64,000 nucleotides of DNA from Bradyrhizobium iriomotense (GTDB taxonomy: Bacteria; Pseudomonadota; Alphaproteobacteria; Rhizobiales; Xanthobacteraceae). The position numbers were made by a program, and so were the translations under genes. The notes under the pieces were generated by a model, which saw only the letters and a program-made list of their open reading frames with translations, was not told where the DNA came from and made no database searches. This document shows, one piece after another, positions 35,255-44,334 of this stretch (position 1 is the stretch's first letter; every line of letters begins with the position of its first letter). The DNA lies in NCBI RefSeq assembly GCF_030160715.1, contig NZ_BSOW01000006.1, positions 62,001-126,000 on the forward strand, given 5' to 3'.

Positions 35255-36244
35255 ATGGATCACGTGAAGCGGCGCGAGTTCATGAGCCTGCTCGCAAGCG
35301 CGGCAGCGACTTGGCCATTGGTGGCCTTCGCCCAGTCGCCTGAACACATGCGGCGCATCGGTGTCGTGATGGCCTACGCCGAGGACGATCCGAACGGGCA
35401 AATACAGGTGGAGGCGTTCCGAGAGACCCTAGCGACGCTTGGTTGGGTGGAGCGCAAGAACGTCACCATTGACGTTCGCTATGCGAGGGGTAATCCCGCG
35501 CGTGCCCGGGAATTGGGGACCGAGTTGCTCCGGCAGGGGTTCGACCTCATGGTATCCAATTCCAACCTTGTCACTGCAATCCTTCAGACGGAGGTGCGTA
35601 CAATCCCACTGGTATTCATATCTGTCTCAGATCCTGTGGGCAGCGGCTTTGTCAAGGAGTTGGCGAGACCAGGCGGCAACATTACCGGCTTTGCCAATTT
35701 CCAACCTTCAATGGGTAGCAAATGGCTGGAAAAATTGCACGAGCTGGCACCGCAGGTCGATCGCGTCGGACTGCTTCTGCATCCCGAGCCGCCGAACTTC
35801 GGATACCTGAAGTCGGCTCAAGAGGCAGCCCCCTCGCTCAACATCAGGCTTTTTGATCTCAGCGTGCATGACAGCGCCGGAATCGAAAGCGCTCTCGCCA
35901 ACTTCGCAGGAGAAACTCGCACCGGTCTTATTGTCGCGCCTAATGTCGTCAGCTTTGCGAACAGCCAGCTCATAGTAGCGTTAGCAGCGCGGTATCGGCT
36001 GCCTGCGATTTATCCATTCGCCTTCTTTGCCAAGGAGGGAGGCCTTATTTCCTATGGATTTGACGAGCGGGATCAGTTTCGGCAAGGCGCGGTCTATGTC
36101 GACAAGATACTGAGGGGGGCCAAACCAGCCGACCTGCCCGTGCAGTATCCTACGAAATTCGACATCGTGATCAATCTTAAGACTGCGAGGGCGCTTGGAA
36201 TTGTTGTGCCTTTGCAACTCATCCCCGATCTCGTAATCGAATGA
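35255..36244 (+). CDS. ABC transporter substrate-binding protein (ABC_sub_bind/TrpX-like)
   Basis: A 329-residue exported protein. The N-terminus KRREFMSLLASAAATWPLVAFAQS resembles a Tat/Sec signal of this family (short basic region, RREFM, cleavage after AFA). The mature part has the periplasmic fold of PF04392-type proteins: RRIGVVMAY, GWVERKNVTIDVRYA, VFISVSDPVGSGFV and ARPGGNITGF. Many alphaproteobacteria carry dozens of such orphan proteins with no permease nearby. Its GC content is visibly lower than that of the mla genes. It lies between the two mlaD 3'-end copies. Confidence 0.88.
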   Translation: MDHVKRREFMSLLASAAATWPLVAFAQSPEHMRRIGVVMAYAEDDPNGQIQVEAFRETLATLGWVERKNVTIDVRYARGNPARARELGTELLRQGFDLMVSNSNLVTAILQTEVRTIPLVFISVSDPVGSGFVKELARPGGNITGFANFQPSMGSKWLEKLHELAPQVDRVGLLLHPEPPNFGYLKSAQEAAPSLNIRLFDLSVHDSAGIESALANFAGETRTGLIVAPNVVSFANSQLIVALAARYRLPAIYPFAFFAKEGGLISYGFDERDQFRQGAVYVDKILRGAKPADLPVQYPTKFDIVINLKTARALGIVVPLQLIPDLVIE

Positions 36245-36445
36245 GTCGGTTGGTCACAAACTTCGGAGACCAATACGAGAATGTGCGGTCGTTCTGCCTC
36301 TCGCGTCCAAATTCAGATTACCTACCGCACTTCAGCTTTTTTGAACTTTTCAGCGTTGATGGTTGCGGGAGGGCCGAGCATGCAAAGGATTGCTGGAAGC
36401 CGGCACACAGATCGGTGGTGGCTACGCGGATGGTACGCAGAACGG

Positions 36446-36868
36446 TTAGTCCTTTCGCCAAATCGCTACGCCACGGATGCGCCGTCCCGGGTATTTCGGA
36501 TCCTCTCGGAGCGGTGATGCGGCCGACAAGATGTCGCCTTCAATTTTGAACAAGCGAACTTGCTCGGTCCCGATCCAGGCCGGTCGCCACGCGCTATCAA
36601 CCGTTGTGATGAAGCAGTCGTCGCCTTGCAGCCTGTAGCGACCTGAATATGCGATCATGCCCTCGAGCAACTCGCCAGCTGCTGCATCCATCGCCCTTTC
36701 GCGTGCAGTCATTAACGCAATGAGGCGTTCCTCGGTAAGAACCAAATACCCGACCGGATTGGGACCTAGTGGTTCGTCTCGTTGGTCGCTGTCTTCGAAT
36801 TCGTATTGAAACGATAACAATTTCCACGTCCCCACAGGGGACCTCGATCGGTGAGCCAATTCTGTCAT
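36446..36868 (-). CDS. Lipocalin-like domain protein
   Basis: A 140-residue protein matching the lipocalin-like domain pattern: GTWKLLSFQYEFEDSD near the start, GPNPVGYLVLTEERLIALM (about 38-56), YSGRYRLQGDDCFITTVD and WIGTEQVRLFKIEGD. Its role is unknown; homologues are small beta-barrel proteins of uncharacterised ligand. ATG 36868 is preceded by GGAGCAAT; a reading from 36931 would run into the mlaD remnant. It is on the opposite strand to its neighbours and inside the duplicated interval. Confidence 0.8.
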   Translation of the reverse strand: MTELAHRSRSPVGTWKLLSFQYEFEDSDQRDEPLGPNPVGYLVLTEERLIALMTARERAMDAAAGELLEGMIAYSGRYRLQGDDCFITTVDSAWRPAWIGTEQVRLFKIEGDILSAASPLREDPKYPGRRIRGVAIWRKD

Positions 36869-36879
36869 ATTGCTCCTCC

Positions 36880-37038
36880 GAGGATCGTCGACAACAACGG
36901 CAGGTGATTGCCTCGCGCCTTGTGGAAGCACGCGAGAAGCCCGACAAGATCGAGCCGGGAGCCGCGGTCGAGGCCTTCAACGCCGCCTTTGCGCGGATCG
37001 CGCAGGGGCTGATCGGCTGGACAGTCCAATCGGTCTAG
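36880..37038 (+). pseudogene. Truncated duplicate of the mlaD 3' end
   Basis: The frame ending at TAG 37036-37038 encodes about 50 residues almost identical to the mlaD C-terminus (EKPDKIEPGAAVEAFNAAF; IAQGLIGWTVQSV). There is no start codon with a ribosome site, and a small insertion/deletion near 36900 (CAACAACGGCAGG versus CAAGAACGGCAAGG) alters the frame at the left end. Homology continues past the stop to about 37110. It is a non-functional remnant. Confidence 0.85.
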
Positions 37039-37165
37039 GGCGCCTGCTCATAAACGTCGGCTTCCGAGGGGAAAGCGGACGTCGCCCCGTGTTCGAGGGC
37101 CTGTGACGCATAGCCGACATGAGCCACAACGCCAGCATCACAGTGCGCGCTTGTATCTCGGCGTC

Positions 37166-37450
37166 CTACCAGTTCCAAGCCGGAAGATATATCTCCTGAT
37201 TCCCATCGCGTATCACCGGCACTACGGGCGGGCCGTTTGGATCGACCCGGTCGTCCTCAGGGCGATAGCGATATCGTGGAACGATATAAGAATCCCAGTA
37301 AGGTCTTTCCACGGGCACCCTGACGACAAGCCTTTCTCGTGGTTCACGAACGACTTTGGCCTCCCGCGCCTGGGCAGGGGCACCAAACGTCCCCAGGTTG
37401 CACAGCACCAAGGTAGCTCCGAGAGCGAACGCTACGTTCGTTATCCTCAT
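37166..37450 (-). CDS. Small exported hypothetical protein
   Basis: A 94-residue protein. ATG 37450 is preceded by AAGGAGG. The signal peptide MRITNVAFALGATLVLCNLG with cleavage near APAQA-REAK is clear. The mature peptide of about 65 residues is rich in Arg, Pro and Tyr (VERPYWDSYIVPRYRYRPED) and ends PAWNW. I do not recognise the family. Confidence 0.65.
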   Translation of the reverse strand: MRITNVAFALGATLVLCNLGTFGAPAQAREAKVVREPRERLVVRVPVERPYWDSYIVPRYRYRPEDDRVDPNGPPVVPVIRDGNQEIYLPAWNW

Positions 37451-37843
37451 GTCTCGGCCTCCTTGCCAATAACGGACATGCGTTTGATCTTTGGCGTTTG
37501 CCATTTTGCCGGAACGTCCTTGCGCGCTCCTGGGCCATCTTTCCGGCAAGCGATATCGAAGCAATCGAGATGGTGAAGACAAGCCACCACATTCGATCGT
37601 CTCCGGTCGTCCTCTGACTATATCATAAAACGGATGGCCGTCCCTTCTCCTCCGTCAAAAGTGAGGCCGTCTCAATCGACGGTCTTTTATATGGGCCAAG
37701 TCTGCGGGGCTGACCGGAATTCGATCGAGCAAGCCGTTCTCGATATCCCGAGCCTTTCCTTGACCGCAGCCCAACTGTATCCCGGCTCGCGCGCGGGTCC
37801 GAGAGGGGGCTGGTCAGCCTGTTCGTGTGCGGCGACGTGCGGA
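37451..37843. other. Non-coding stretch between two hypothetical genes
   Basis: No convincing gene. A short reverse frame from 37592 begins with a hydrophobic run (MWWLVFTISIASISLAG) but then overlaps the neighbouring signal-peptide gene out of frame. AT-rich TATATCATAAAA at 37619 could be part of a promoter. Confidence 0.4.
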
Positions 37844-38278
37844 TCAGGCGATACTTCTGTCCTCCATCATCCGGCGTTTGACCGTTTCGCAAGTCTTGCG
37901 AACATCTTCTGTAAACAGTGCACACTCTTCGATGCGCTTGAAAATCCTCTTGGCTTCCTCGCGATATGAGGCCGCGGTATCTCGCATGAAGGCAATGGTA
38001 GTGTGCACCTCGGCGGTCATCGCCTCACATTTTTTCGCCGCGCTGATCAACTCGGTCCCCATGGCTTCGATCTCCTTGGCCGCGGCCTCATAGTCGCGCA
38101 CAACGGCCTCGGCAGTGAGCTGGCCGACACGCGAAACCCCCTCGCGATGCTCGACGTAGTCAGGCAATGGCCCGGATAGAGGTGGGGGTGCAGCCCCAGC
38201 CGACGCCGCCGTGACATCCGCTTCGAGCTTGGCCAGATCTACCGCCATGTTTCTCGGAAATCTCTCGATGTTCGCCAT
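37844..38278 (-). CDS. Hypothetical coiled-coil protein
   Basis: A 144-residue protein with AGGAGAAT before ATG 38278. The N-terminal third is Ala/Pro-rich (AGAAPPPLSGPLPDY) and from residue 50 on the protein is charged helix with heptad-like spacing. No signal or membrane segment. I cannot assign a family; similar small helical proteins are common in Bradyrhizobium accessory regions. Confidence 0.7.
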   Translation of the reverse strand: MANIERFPRNMAVDLAKLEADVTAASAGAAPPPLSGPLPDYVEHREGVSRVGQLTAEAVVRDYEAAAKEIEAMGTELISAAKKCEAMTAEVHTTIAFMRDTAASYREEAKRIFKRIEECALFTEDVRKTCETVKRRMMEDRSIA

Positions 38279-38645
38279 GGATCAATTCTCCTACTGGACT
38301 CTACCCCTCAGGAAATGGAGCCAACGCGCGAGAGAGTCCGGGCGATAGTCGCAGGCCCCGCTATTCCGCGGGATGGCCTCGGAACGGCGAGCTGATTGAG
38401 AATCCTGATTCGTGGCGAAAGATCCGCAAAACTACGGCGATGGTCCATCTTGAAGACGTGCTCCTCGGACGTCCACGCTCACGCTAAAGCCTCGATAGAC
38501 CGTTTCTGGTCCGAAGGCGAAGATGGTCGAAACCCGCGTAAGGTCCGCTCCATAGGGCGGACCGGACTTCGGCGGCGCGGCTCTCGACCGGCGCTTTTGA
38601 CCCTTAGCAGACCTCCAACAGATTTGAGACGATCCGCAAAAAGGC
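38279..38645. other. Gap between hypothetical gene and autotransporter 3' end
   Basis: I see no gene with a ribosome site and no strong hairpin. Short open frames here show no protein-like composition. Confidence 0.4.
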
Positions 38646-41600
38646 CTACCACGCGTAGTGGACGCCAAAATTGCCCTTGACGCCGTCACGGCGCAGCTGG
38701 CTGGAGGTGGCGAACTGGTAGCCGGCCTGGGCATAGAGGCTGAGGCCGGGAAGAATCTTCGCGCTGAGGCCTCCAGCGAACTCCAGCCGCGTTGCCTGAT
38801 CGATCAAGGGCACCGGGTCGACGCCGAACATCGTCGTCGCGTTGCCACCCCAGTCCTGCCAGACATTGGCGAGCACGTACGGTTGCCACACCCGTCCGGC
38901 GGGATCATTGATGGTCCACTTGCCGCGCAGGCCGAGCCGCCCGCTGGCGCCGGACGTGGTGCCGAGCCCGACCGGGCCCAAGCCGTCATCGGCGTCGCGG
39001 AAGGAAACCTGCTGCCAGATGATCTGGCCTTCCGGCTCCAGCACAAAGCGCGGCCCGAGCCACGGCAGCGGGATCGGATAGCCCGCCTCCAGCGAGGAGC
39101 TGAAGCCCGCGCCACTGATCGGCAGGTTGGCAAACTGCGTCGATGCGTTGCCGTTGTAGAACGAGCCCTGCAGCACCGCGTCGATGTACCAGCCGCCGGG
39201 ACCATAGTGCGTCCAGTAACCCCCGACCGAATAGGCATTGAGATTTACCGAACCAGTGTGTTGCAGCACATAGGCTGTCGCCGCCGTGTTAGTGACGAGG
39301 CCATCCACGTTCACATTGCCGTTGCCATACGCAAAGTAGACGCCGGTGCTGTCGCTATGGCCCGGGATCAAGCTGCCGCGCCAGAGATCGGCGCCGGCCT
39401 GGATGCCGGCCACCTGCCCGCTGGCGCGCGGGTCGGCGAAGGCTTGGTAGTGGTTGTCGATCTGCTGGCCGAACAAGCGGCCCCAGACCACCTGCCGGCA
39501 GTTGCCGTACAGGACGGGTGGGGCCTTGGTGATGAGGCTGTTGTCGGGCATGGCATTCAAGCACGCGGCGTCCGCTGCCGCATCGCCGACGCGCTCATGC
39601 AAAGTGCCGAGGGTGGTGAGCCCCATCTGCCGGGCAATCGGCTGCACCACGCCATAGGTGGCAAGCTCCGGTCCGATGATCGGGAAGACACCCGGCGGCA
39701 GCACCTCCGGTGGCGGAATGGGTGGCAAGATCGGCGGCTCGGGCGGCACCACTATCGGTGGTCCAACGATGAAGGTCGAGCGCAGGAACCAGTCTTGAGG
39801 ATTGCTGCCGTTGAGGCCACCATGGAAGAGATCATAGTCGAAGGCGCCGCCGCGCACCTCGCCAGCGAGCGCGAAAACGCCGGGTGCCGAACGGCTGGGG
39901 TCGAGCACCTGCACCACCAGGATGCCGTCGCCGACGGTGAGCGCACCTGTGCCGCCGGCGTTGCGGATTGACATGCTTGTCGCGCCGCCCGGGCCAACCG
40001 ATGTGCCGTCGACCACCAGGACGTCGGATTGTGAGGCGGGGCCGCCTTGGTTCAGCACGGTGTCGAGCTTCAGCGTCCCGCCGTTGGAAATGAAGGTGCC
40101 ACCCCCGCCAATGCCGGGTGCGGAGCCGCCACGCCCGCCAGTGATCATCAATACGTCGCCGGCAACGAGATTTGCCTGCAGATCGATGGTGCCGGAATTG
40201 GTGAACGTGGTCGCTCCGAGAATCTGCCCCTGCACGGGGCCGCCTAGCGCCATGCTGTTGAAGGTCAGACCCAACGGCAGATATTGGCCGGTGGCATCGA
40301 GCATGGTCGCGCCAGGACCGCCGAGCATCGCCAGCGTTCCGTTGTTGGTGAAGATGCCGGGGCCAAGATCCGTAACCGCGACGCGGAGCGTGTCGCGCAC
40401 ACCGTCCCCATCAGTGTCGGCGAAGTGGCGCAGGTTGAAGGTACCGTTGTTGATGATGCTGTTGTTGCCGCCAACGAGCTGCGCGAAGCCCGTGATGGTG
40501 CCATCACTGTTGTTGATGATGCTGGTGTTGTTGCTGGGGAAGAGCGGACTGCTGGCGACTGCCCGATCGGACAAGGCGCCGATGGTGCCGTCATTGGTCA
40601 GGGTCGCGGCGCCAGCGGACGAACCGAGAACAATGCCAGCAGCCGGCAGACCATGGACCGAGCCGAGGCTCGTCGCGTCGGCCTGCCAGCCGCCCATGAT
40701 TGATCCACCGGATGGGATGTTGACCGTCACACCACCGCTGCCGCCGGTCGCGCTGATTGCGGTGCCGAACTCTCCCAAGGTCGAGACGTTGCTCGCGGTG
40801 ACCTGCACCGATCCGGTCGTCGAGGTGCGCAAAGCGCTGCCTTGACGTATCGTGGTGGTGTCGGTCTGTAAGCTGCTCTTTTGAGAGAGTATCGTGCCAC
40901 TATCGGCGAGGATGCCGACCGCGTTGGCGCCGTCCGTCGTGTTGATCGGCCCGGAGGCATTCACCGTAATGCTGCCGCTGCCGGAAAGAGCCATGATACC
41001 GGCGCCGCCCCCGCCGTGAGTCGTGATGCCCGGGCCGGTGTAGGTCACAGTGGTCGGCGCATCCACGTAGCTAATGGTTCGGATGCCGACAGGGTTGCTG
41101 AAAAAGCTGGGATCAGGGATCGTGGCCCCGGAACTCGTGATCGTCGAGGCCACATTCGCGGTTATCGATCGACCATTCGCGGCCGTGGCTGAGTCTAGCT
41201 GGACAGCAATTGCCGCACTCAGAGGTAAGGTGGGGGGATCCACTCCGGGATTATTCGAGCCGCTGACGTTAATAACCGTGCCGGGACCGGTGGTGACTAC
41301 AGCCGACCCGTCGCCCTCGGCCCATACGACGATACCACGTGGTTTCCTTCCAAACACGCTGATCGTGCCGCTATTGAATGTCACGGACGCATCGCCGGCC
41401 CCACTCACGCCCGACGGGAACGAGTCACCGGCATGTGCGATCAAGCCGTAAAAACCTGCTCCGCCCACGCCCGGGGTGCCCGTGATATTTCCGGAAGCAG
41501 CGATTGTGGCATTGCCGATCCCGCGGTTATCCGCCTGGATGCCGGTCGCTTCCGTTCCGCTGGAGGTTAGGCTCCCGCCGCTCCAGGTTACGCTGGCCAG

Positions 41601-42245
41601 ATGAGGAATTCCCGCAGCGTTTGGCATTGCGAACGCCACGATCGCGTCCTCGCTTGCGGTGCCGGCCACGTTAATTGTGGTGTTCGTTGCCGTAATGATG
41701 GCGTCGCCGCTGGACTGTATTCGTAGTCCGGTGTTGTTAGCCGTAAGAGGATTGGCTGTGTTGTTTATGGTCACGCCATCCGCAGTGATGCTGATGTTAG
41801 CACTACCCGGAGTCACGCCCGTGGAGTTAGCGGCGTTGACGGCATTGACGCCGCCTGCACCGGCGGGGATGGTGACAATGACACCCGGCAGAAGCGTGAG
41901 GTTGATGGGGGTGCCGCCCAAGCCGTTGTTGGTATCGTAGCCGATGCCGGTCGGATAAGGGTTGCCGGCCGGCGCGCAGCTAGCACTGTCAAGGACGAGT
42001 GGCCCACATTCGTTCAGCGCAAGCGCCGGTGACAGCCCCGCGTCGACCGCGGCGGTAGTGGCAACAACGGCTAACGAAACGCTCGATAGTAACCAGGGGC
42101 GGAGGAGTTGAAATCGATCGGGGCTACCCGCCAGTTTGTTTCGGGCGACAGTCACGACTGCAAGGCGATCTCGGTATTTTATCGCATTCCAGGCGCAAGC
42201 ATCCGACACGGTAGTGTCGAGAGCGACGGCTCCACGCTTCATCAC
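38646..42245 (-). CDS. Autotransporter outer-membrane beta-barrel domain protein
   Basis: A 1199-residue type Va secreted protein. A long N-terminus of about 75 residues with a hydrophobic core (WLLSSVSLAVVATTAA) and cleavage near ALA-LNECG looks like an extended signal peptide. Residues 80-840 are a Gly/Thr/Ser/Asn-rich passenger with repeats of the pattern IxNxGxI/TNxGT, expected to form a beta-helix. A Pro-rich linker (PPIVVPPEPPILPPIPPPE) near 870 leads into a C-terminal barrel of about 280 residues ending in the aromatic GVHYAW. Function of the passenger (adhesion or other) is not evident. Base composition of the passenger is lower in GC than the barrel. Confidence 0.9.
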   Translation of the reverse strand: MMKRGAVALDTTVSDACAWNAIKYRDRLAVVTVARNKLAGSPDRFQLLRPWLLSSVSLAVVATTAAVDAGLSPALALNECGPLVLDSASCAPAGNPYPTGIGYDTNNGLGGTPINLTLLPGVIVTIPAGAGGVNAVNAANSTGVTPGSANISITADGVTINNTANPLTANNTGLRIQSSGDAIITATNTTINVAGTASEDAIVAFAMPNAAGIPHLASVTWSGGSLTSSGTEATGIQADNRGIGNATIAASGNITGTPGVGGAGFYGLIAHAGDSFPSGVSGAGDASVTFNSGTISVFGRKPRGIVVWAEGDGSAVVTTGPGTVINVSGSNNPGVDPPTLPLSAAIAVQLDSATAANGRSITANVASTITSSGATIPDPSFFSNPVGIRTISYVDAPTTVTYTGPGITTHGGGGAGIMALSGSGSITVNASGPINTTDGANAVGILADSGTILSQKSSLQTDTTTIRQGSALRTSTTGSVQVTASNVSTLGEFGTAISATGGSGGVTVNIPSGGSIMGGWQADATSLGSVHGLPAAGIVLGSSAGAATLTNDGTIGALSDRAVASSPLFPSNNTSIINNSDGTITGFAQLVGGNNSIINNGTFNLRHFADTDGDGVRDTLRVAVTDLGPGIFTNNGTLAMLGGPGATMLDATGQYLPLGLTFNSMALGGPVQGQILGATTFTNSGTIDLQANLVAGDVLMITGGRGGSAPGIGGGGTFISNGGTLKLDTVLNQGGPASQSDVLVVDGTSVGPGGATSMSIRNAGGTGALTVGDGILVVQVLDPSRSAPGVFALAGEVRGGAFDYDLFHGGLNGSNPQDWFLRSTFIVGPPIVVPPEPPILPPIPPPEVLPPGVFPIIGPELATYGVVQPIARQMGLTTLGTLHERVGDAAADAACLNAMPDNSLITKAPPVLYGNCRQVVWGRLFGQQIDNHYQAFADPRASGQVAGIQAGADLWRGSLIPGHSDSTGVYFAYGNGNVNVDGLVTNTAATAYVLQHTGSVNLNAYSVGGYWTHYGPGGWYIDAVLQGSFYNGNASTQFANLPISGAGFSSSLEAGYPIPLPWLGPRFVLEPEGQIIWQQVSFRDADDGLGPVGLGTTSGASGRLGLRGKWTINDPAGRVWQPYVLANVWQDWGGNATTMFGVDPVPLIDQATRLEFAGGLSAKILPGLSLYAQAGYQFATSSQLRRDGVKGNFGVHYAW

Positions 42246-42625
42246 TGCCCCATCAAGGTCACATCACCAAATGGAAAGGCAGCGCCCGGTTGTCAGACGC
42301 ACGAACATATTCATTGCGTCAGACCGATTGGCGTGACGCGCAAAACTCGGAACACCGACTCAGCTGGATCAAACAACTCCAGCTTCGGCGGGAGGTTGTC
42401 GTAAGTGTGGCAGGCAACCAGTGGCTTTGAACTTCTCGCTTCATGGTTGCTGCCGGGTTACATAGTGGACAGCATTGCTGACCGAGCACAGCTTTCGGTC
42501 AGCTACGCCAGCCCGCTCGATCGATTTATCAGCGGAGATGTACAGGCCGCGGTAGTGAAGCTCGTTTCCCCCGACGCGGCCGAGACATTTCCTGATGTCA
42601 AGGGTTTCAACGCCCTGGCGCTCCG
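42246..42625. other. Gap upstream of the autotransporter
   Basis: Contains the autotransporter promoter region on the minus strand. Open frames here have no ribosome site or recognisable product. Confidence 0.4.
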
Positions 42626-42943
42626 CTATTCCAGCGTCTTCAGATAAGACAGGAGATCGTGGATCTGGTCCGGATCGAGCTCGAAGGCAGGCATGTCGGC
42701 GTGGCCGGTATAGATGCCCTCGGCGAGCGCTTCTCCGAGGGTTTCGATCGGGTAGCGTTGATGCAACGTCCGGAACGGCGGAGCGATCTTCAGCGGGCTT
42801 TCCGAGTGTCGGTCGATGGCATGGCAGCGCGCGCAATTGGCGCGCGCGTAGGCCTCGCCGCGTTGCTCGGCCTTGGAGGCGGCGAGGGCTGGCGTGGCGA
42901 GGAGAAGCGCGATCAGGATCTGACGAAGCGCGAATTGCAGCAT
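42626..42943 (-). CDS. Small c-type cytochrome
   Basis: A 105-residue exported monohaem cytochrome. ATG 42943 gives a signal peptide (MLQFALRQILIALLLATPALA). The haem-binding CARCH is near residue 37 and the distal Met ligand is in HADMPAFELDP near 83. It resembles short class I cytochromes. A FixK box lies 57 bp upstream, shared with the divergent regulator, so it is probably made at low oxygen and may serve a high-affinity or denitrification chain (inference). Confidence 0.88.
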   Translation of the reverse strand: MLQFALRQILIALLLATPALAASKAEQRGEAYARANCARCHAIDRHSESPLKIAPPFRTLHQRYPIETLGEALAEGIYTGHADMPAFELDPDQIHDLLSYLKTLE

Positions 42944-42999
42944 GGAGGCGTGGTCTCGACGGGCCGGCACGGAGAATACGGAGGCGGCGTGCTGCAAAA

Positions 43000-43013
43000 T
43001 TGATCTGGGTCAA
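43000..43013. promoter_or_regulatory. FixK/FNR box between cytochrome c and fixK-like gene
   Basis: TTGATCTGGGTCAA, one mismatch to consensus. It is 57 bp from the cytochrome start and 87 bp from the regulator start, so it could serve both and permit autoregulation. Confidence 0.75.
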
Positions 43014-43100
43014 CTGGGTTTGCGACAAGGCAGTAAAATGCCGACGCGCGGCAGACTCAGGCTTGAGGCCGAAGCGGGCTGCGCCTGGCTGGAGCGATGG

Positions 43101-43814
43101 ATGAAGTCTTCCCTGGTTGCAATCGAACCCAATGGGCATTTCTGCAAGGAGTGTTCGATACGTGAGTTCAGCGTGTGCGCTTCGCTCGATGCGGCTGAAC
43201 TCAGGGAGTTCGAGCATCTGGGACGCCGGGTGCATTTTACCGCCGGAGAGACGGTGTTCTCCGAAGAGGACGTCACGACATCCTTTTGCAATCTTCTGGA
43301 AGGCGTGATGAGGCTCTACAAGCTGTTGCCGGATGGGCGACGGCAGATCCTCGGCTTCGCGCTGCCGGGCGACTTCCTGGGAATGAATGTCTCCGGTCGC
43401 CACAATTTTTCCGCGGACGCGATCGGCGCCGTGACAGTCTGCCAGTTCGCCAAGGCTGCGTTCGGCCGCTTCATGGAGGCGAGGCCGCATCTCCTGCGCC
43501 GCATCAACGAGCTGGCCGTGCGCGAATTGAGCCAGGCCCGCGATCACATGGTTCTGCTTGGACGCCGTTCGGCGGAGGAGAAGGTTGCAACCTTTCTCCT
43601 CGGCTGGCGCGAGCAACTGATACCGCTCAACGGGCCGTCGAACACGGTGCCGCTGCCGATGAGCCGCCAGGATATCGCCGACTATCTGGGCCTCACCATC
43701 GAAACGGTCAGCCGCACCTTCACCAGGCTCGAGCGCGTCGGCGTGATCGAGATCATCCATGGCGGTATCAGCCTGCTCGACCCGGCGCGCGCCGAGGCCC
43801 TGGCGGCAGCCTGA
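43101..43814 (+). CDS. fixK: Oxygen-sensing Crp/Fnr regulator, FixK1/FnrN type
   Basis: A 237-residue FNR-subfamily activator. Cys15, Cys18 and Cys26 (FCKEC...VC, C-x2-C-x7-C) together with Cys114 (VTVCQF, the place of E. coli FNR Cys122) can ligate an oxygen-labile 4Fe-4S cluster. The recognition helix TIETVSRTF has the Glu, Ser and Arg that read TTGA half-sites. The sequence is close to B. japonicum FixK1 as I remember it. ATG 43101 with GGAG 8 bp ahead is preferred; 43038 is an alternative. It is the probable reader of the boxes at 22.1, 28.0, 31.9, 43.0 and 43.8 kb, although FixK2 elsewhere could also bind them. Confidence 0.92.
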   Translation: MKSSLVAIEPNGHFCKECSIREFSVCASLDAAELREFEHLGRRVHFTAGETVFSEEDVTTSFCNLLEGVMRLYKLLPDGRRQILGFALPGDFLGMNVSGRHNFSADAIGAVTVCQFAKAAFGRFMEARPHLLRRINELAVRELSQARDHMVLLGRRSAEEKVATFLLGWREQLIPLNGPSNTVPLPMSRQDIADYLGLTIETVSRTFTRLERVGVIEIIHGGISLLDPARAEALAAA

Positions 43815-43843
43815 GAGATCTCTTTCCTGGTGATCGCTGATTT

Positions 43844-43857
43844 TTGATCACGGTCAA
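43844..43857. promoter_or_regulatory. FixK/FNR box upstream of a 44-residue ORF
   Basis: TTGATCACGGTCAA, one mismatch to consensus, 57 bp before the small gene at 43915. Confidence 0.7.
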
Positions 43858-43914
43858 CGACGGCGATCGGCCGCCACGCATAATGCCCGGGCCGTTGAAA
43901 ACTCAGGGGGCACC

Positions 43915-44049
43915 ATGCCGATCGATGCGCTGTTGATGACCATTGCCGTTATGACCGTCTTCGTCGCCTTCGCGGCGGTGTTGGCGTGGGCGGACCGCCA
44001 AACAAGGCCCAACCAGCTCAAGTCGAACGAAACGGCCCTCAAACATTGA
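43915..44049 (+). CDS. 44-residue single-span membrane protein
   Basis: A short gene with AGGGGG 6 bp before ATG. Residues 5-25 (ALLMTIAVMTVFVAFAAVLAW) form one membrane helix, written here only by its ends: it starts ALLMT and ends AVLAW. A polar tail of about 19 residues with basic start (ADRQTRPNQLK) follows. Size and topology recall small subunits of oxidases such as CcoQ, but there is no sequence proof. The FixK box just upstream suggests low-oxygen expression. Too short for most gene callers. Confidence 0.65.
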   Translation: MPIDALLMTIAVMTVFVAFAAVLAWADRQTRPNQLKSNETALKH

Positions 44050-44334
44050 GGTGGCCGAGGTCATGGCCGCATTGGCATGACCTGAAATGGCGTTGGCTGA
44101 GCGTCCATCCTGGCTCGGGGGGCGAGCGCGGTACATGGCCGCACCATGGTTAATCTGCAACTAAGCATCGCGCGTAAAGCCTTGATGCAGCCTGTGGATG
44201 CAAATTTCGGGTGGCGGGAATGGTCGGTTTCCCGACACTTGTCCAAAAGTGCATATGTGGTTTCCGGTTGAAAAGCCCGGTAACGTTGACTACGCAGGAA
44301 CTTCAGTACCTCGCAGTCCTAGGAGTGCGGCGGC

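Noticed and set aside
36241..36549. 102-codon plus-strand frame after the ABC binding protein
   Set aside because: No family resemblance, overlaps the better-supported lipocalin-like gene on the opposite strand, and its composition is not protein-like.
38658..39971. 437-codon plus-strand frame opposite the autotransporter barrel
   Set aside because: Antisense shadow; the minus strand has a complete autotransporter with a proper C-terminal barrel end.
40265..42000. Repetitive Gly/Asn/Thr coding pattern considered as a tandem DNA repeat or CRISPR-like array
   Set aside because: Periodicity is at the protein level (beta-helix passenger); no identical DNA units with unique spacers were seen.
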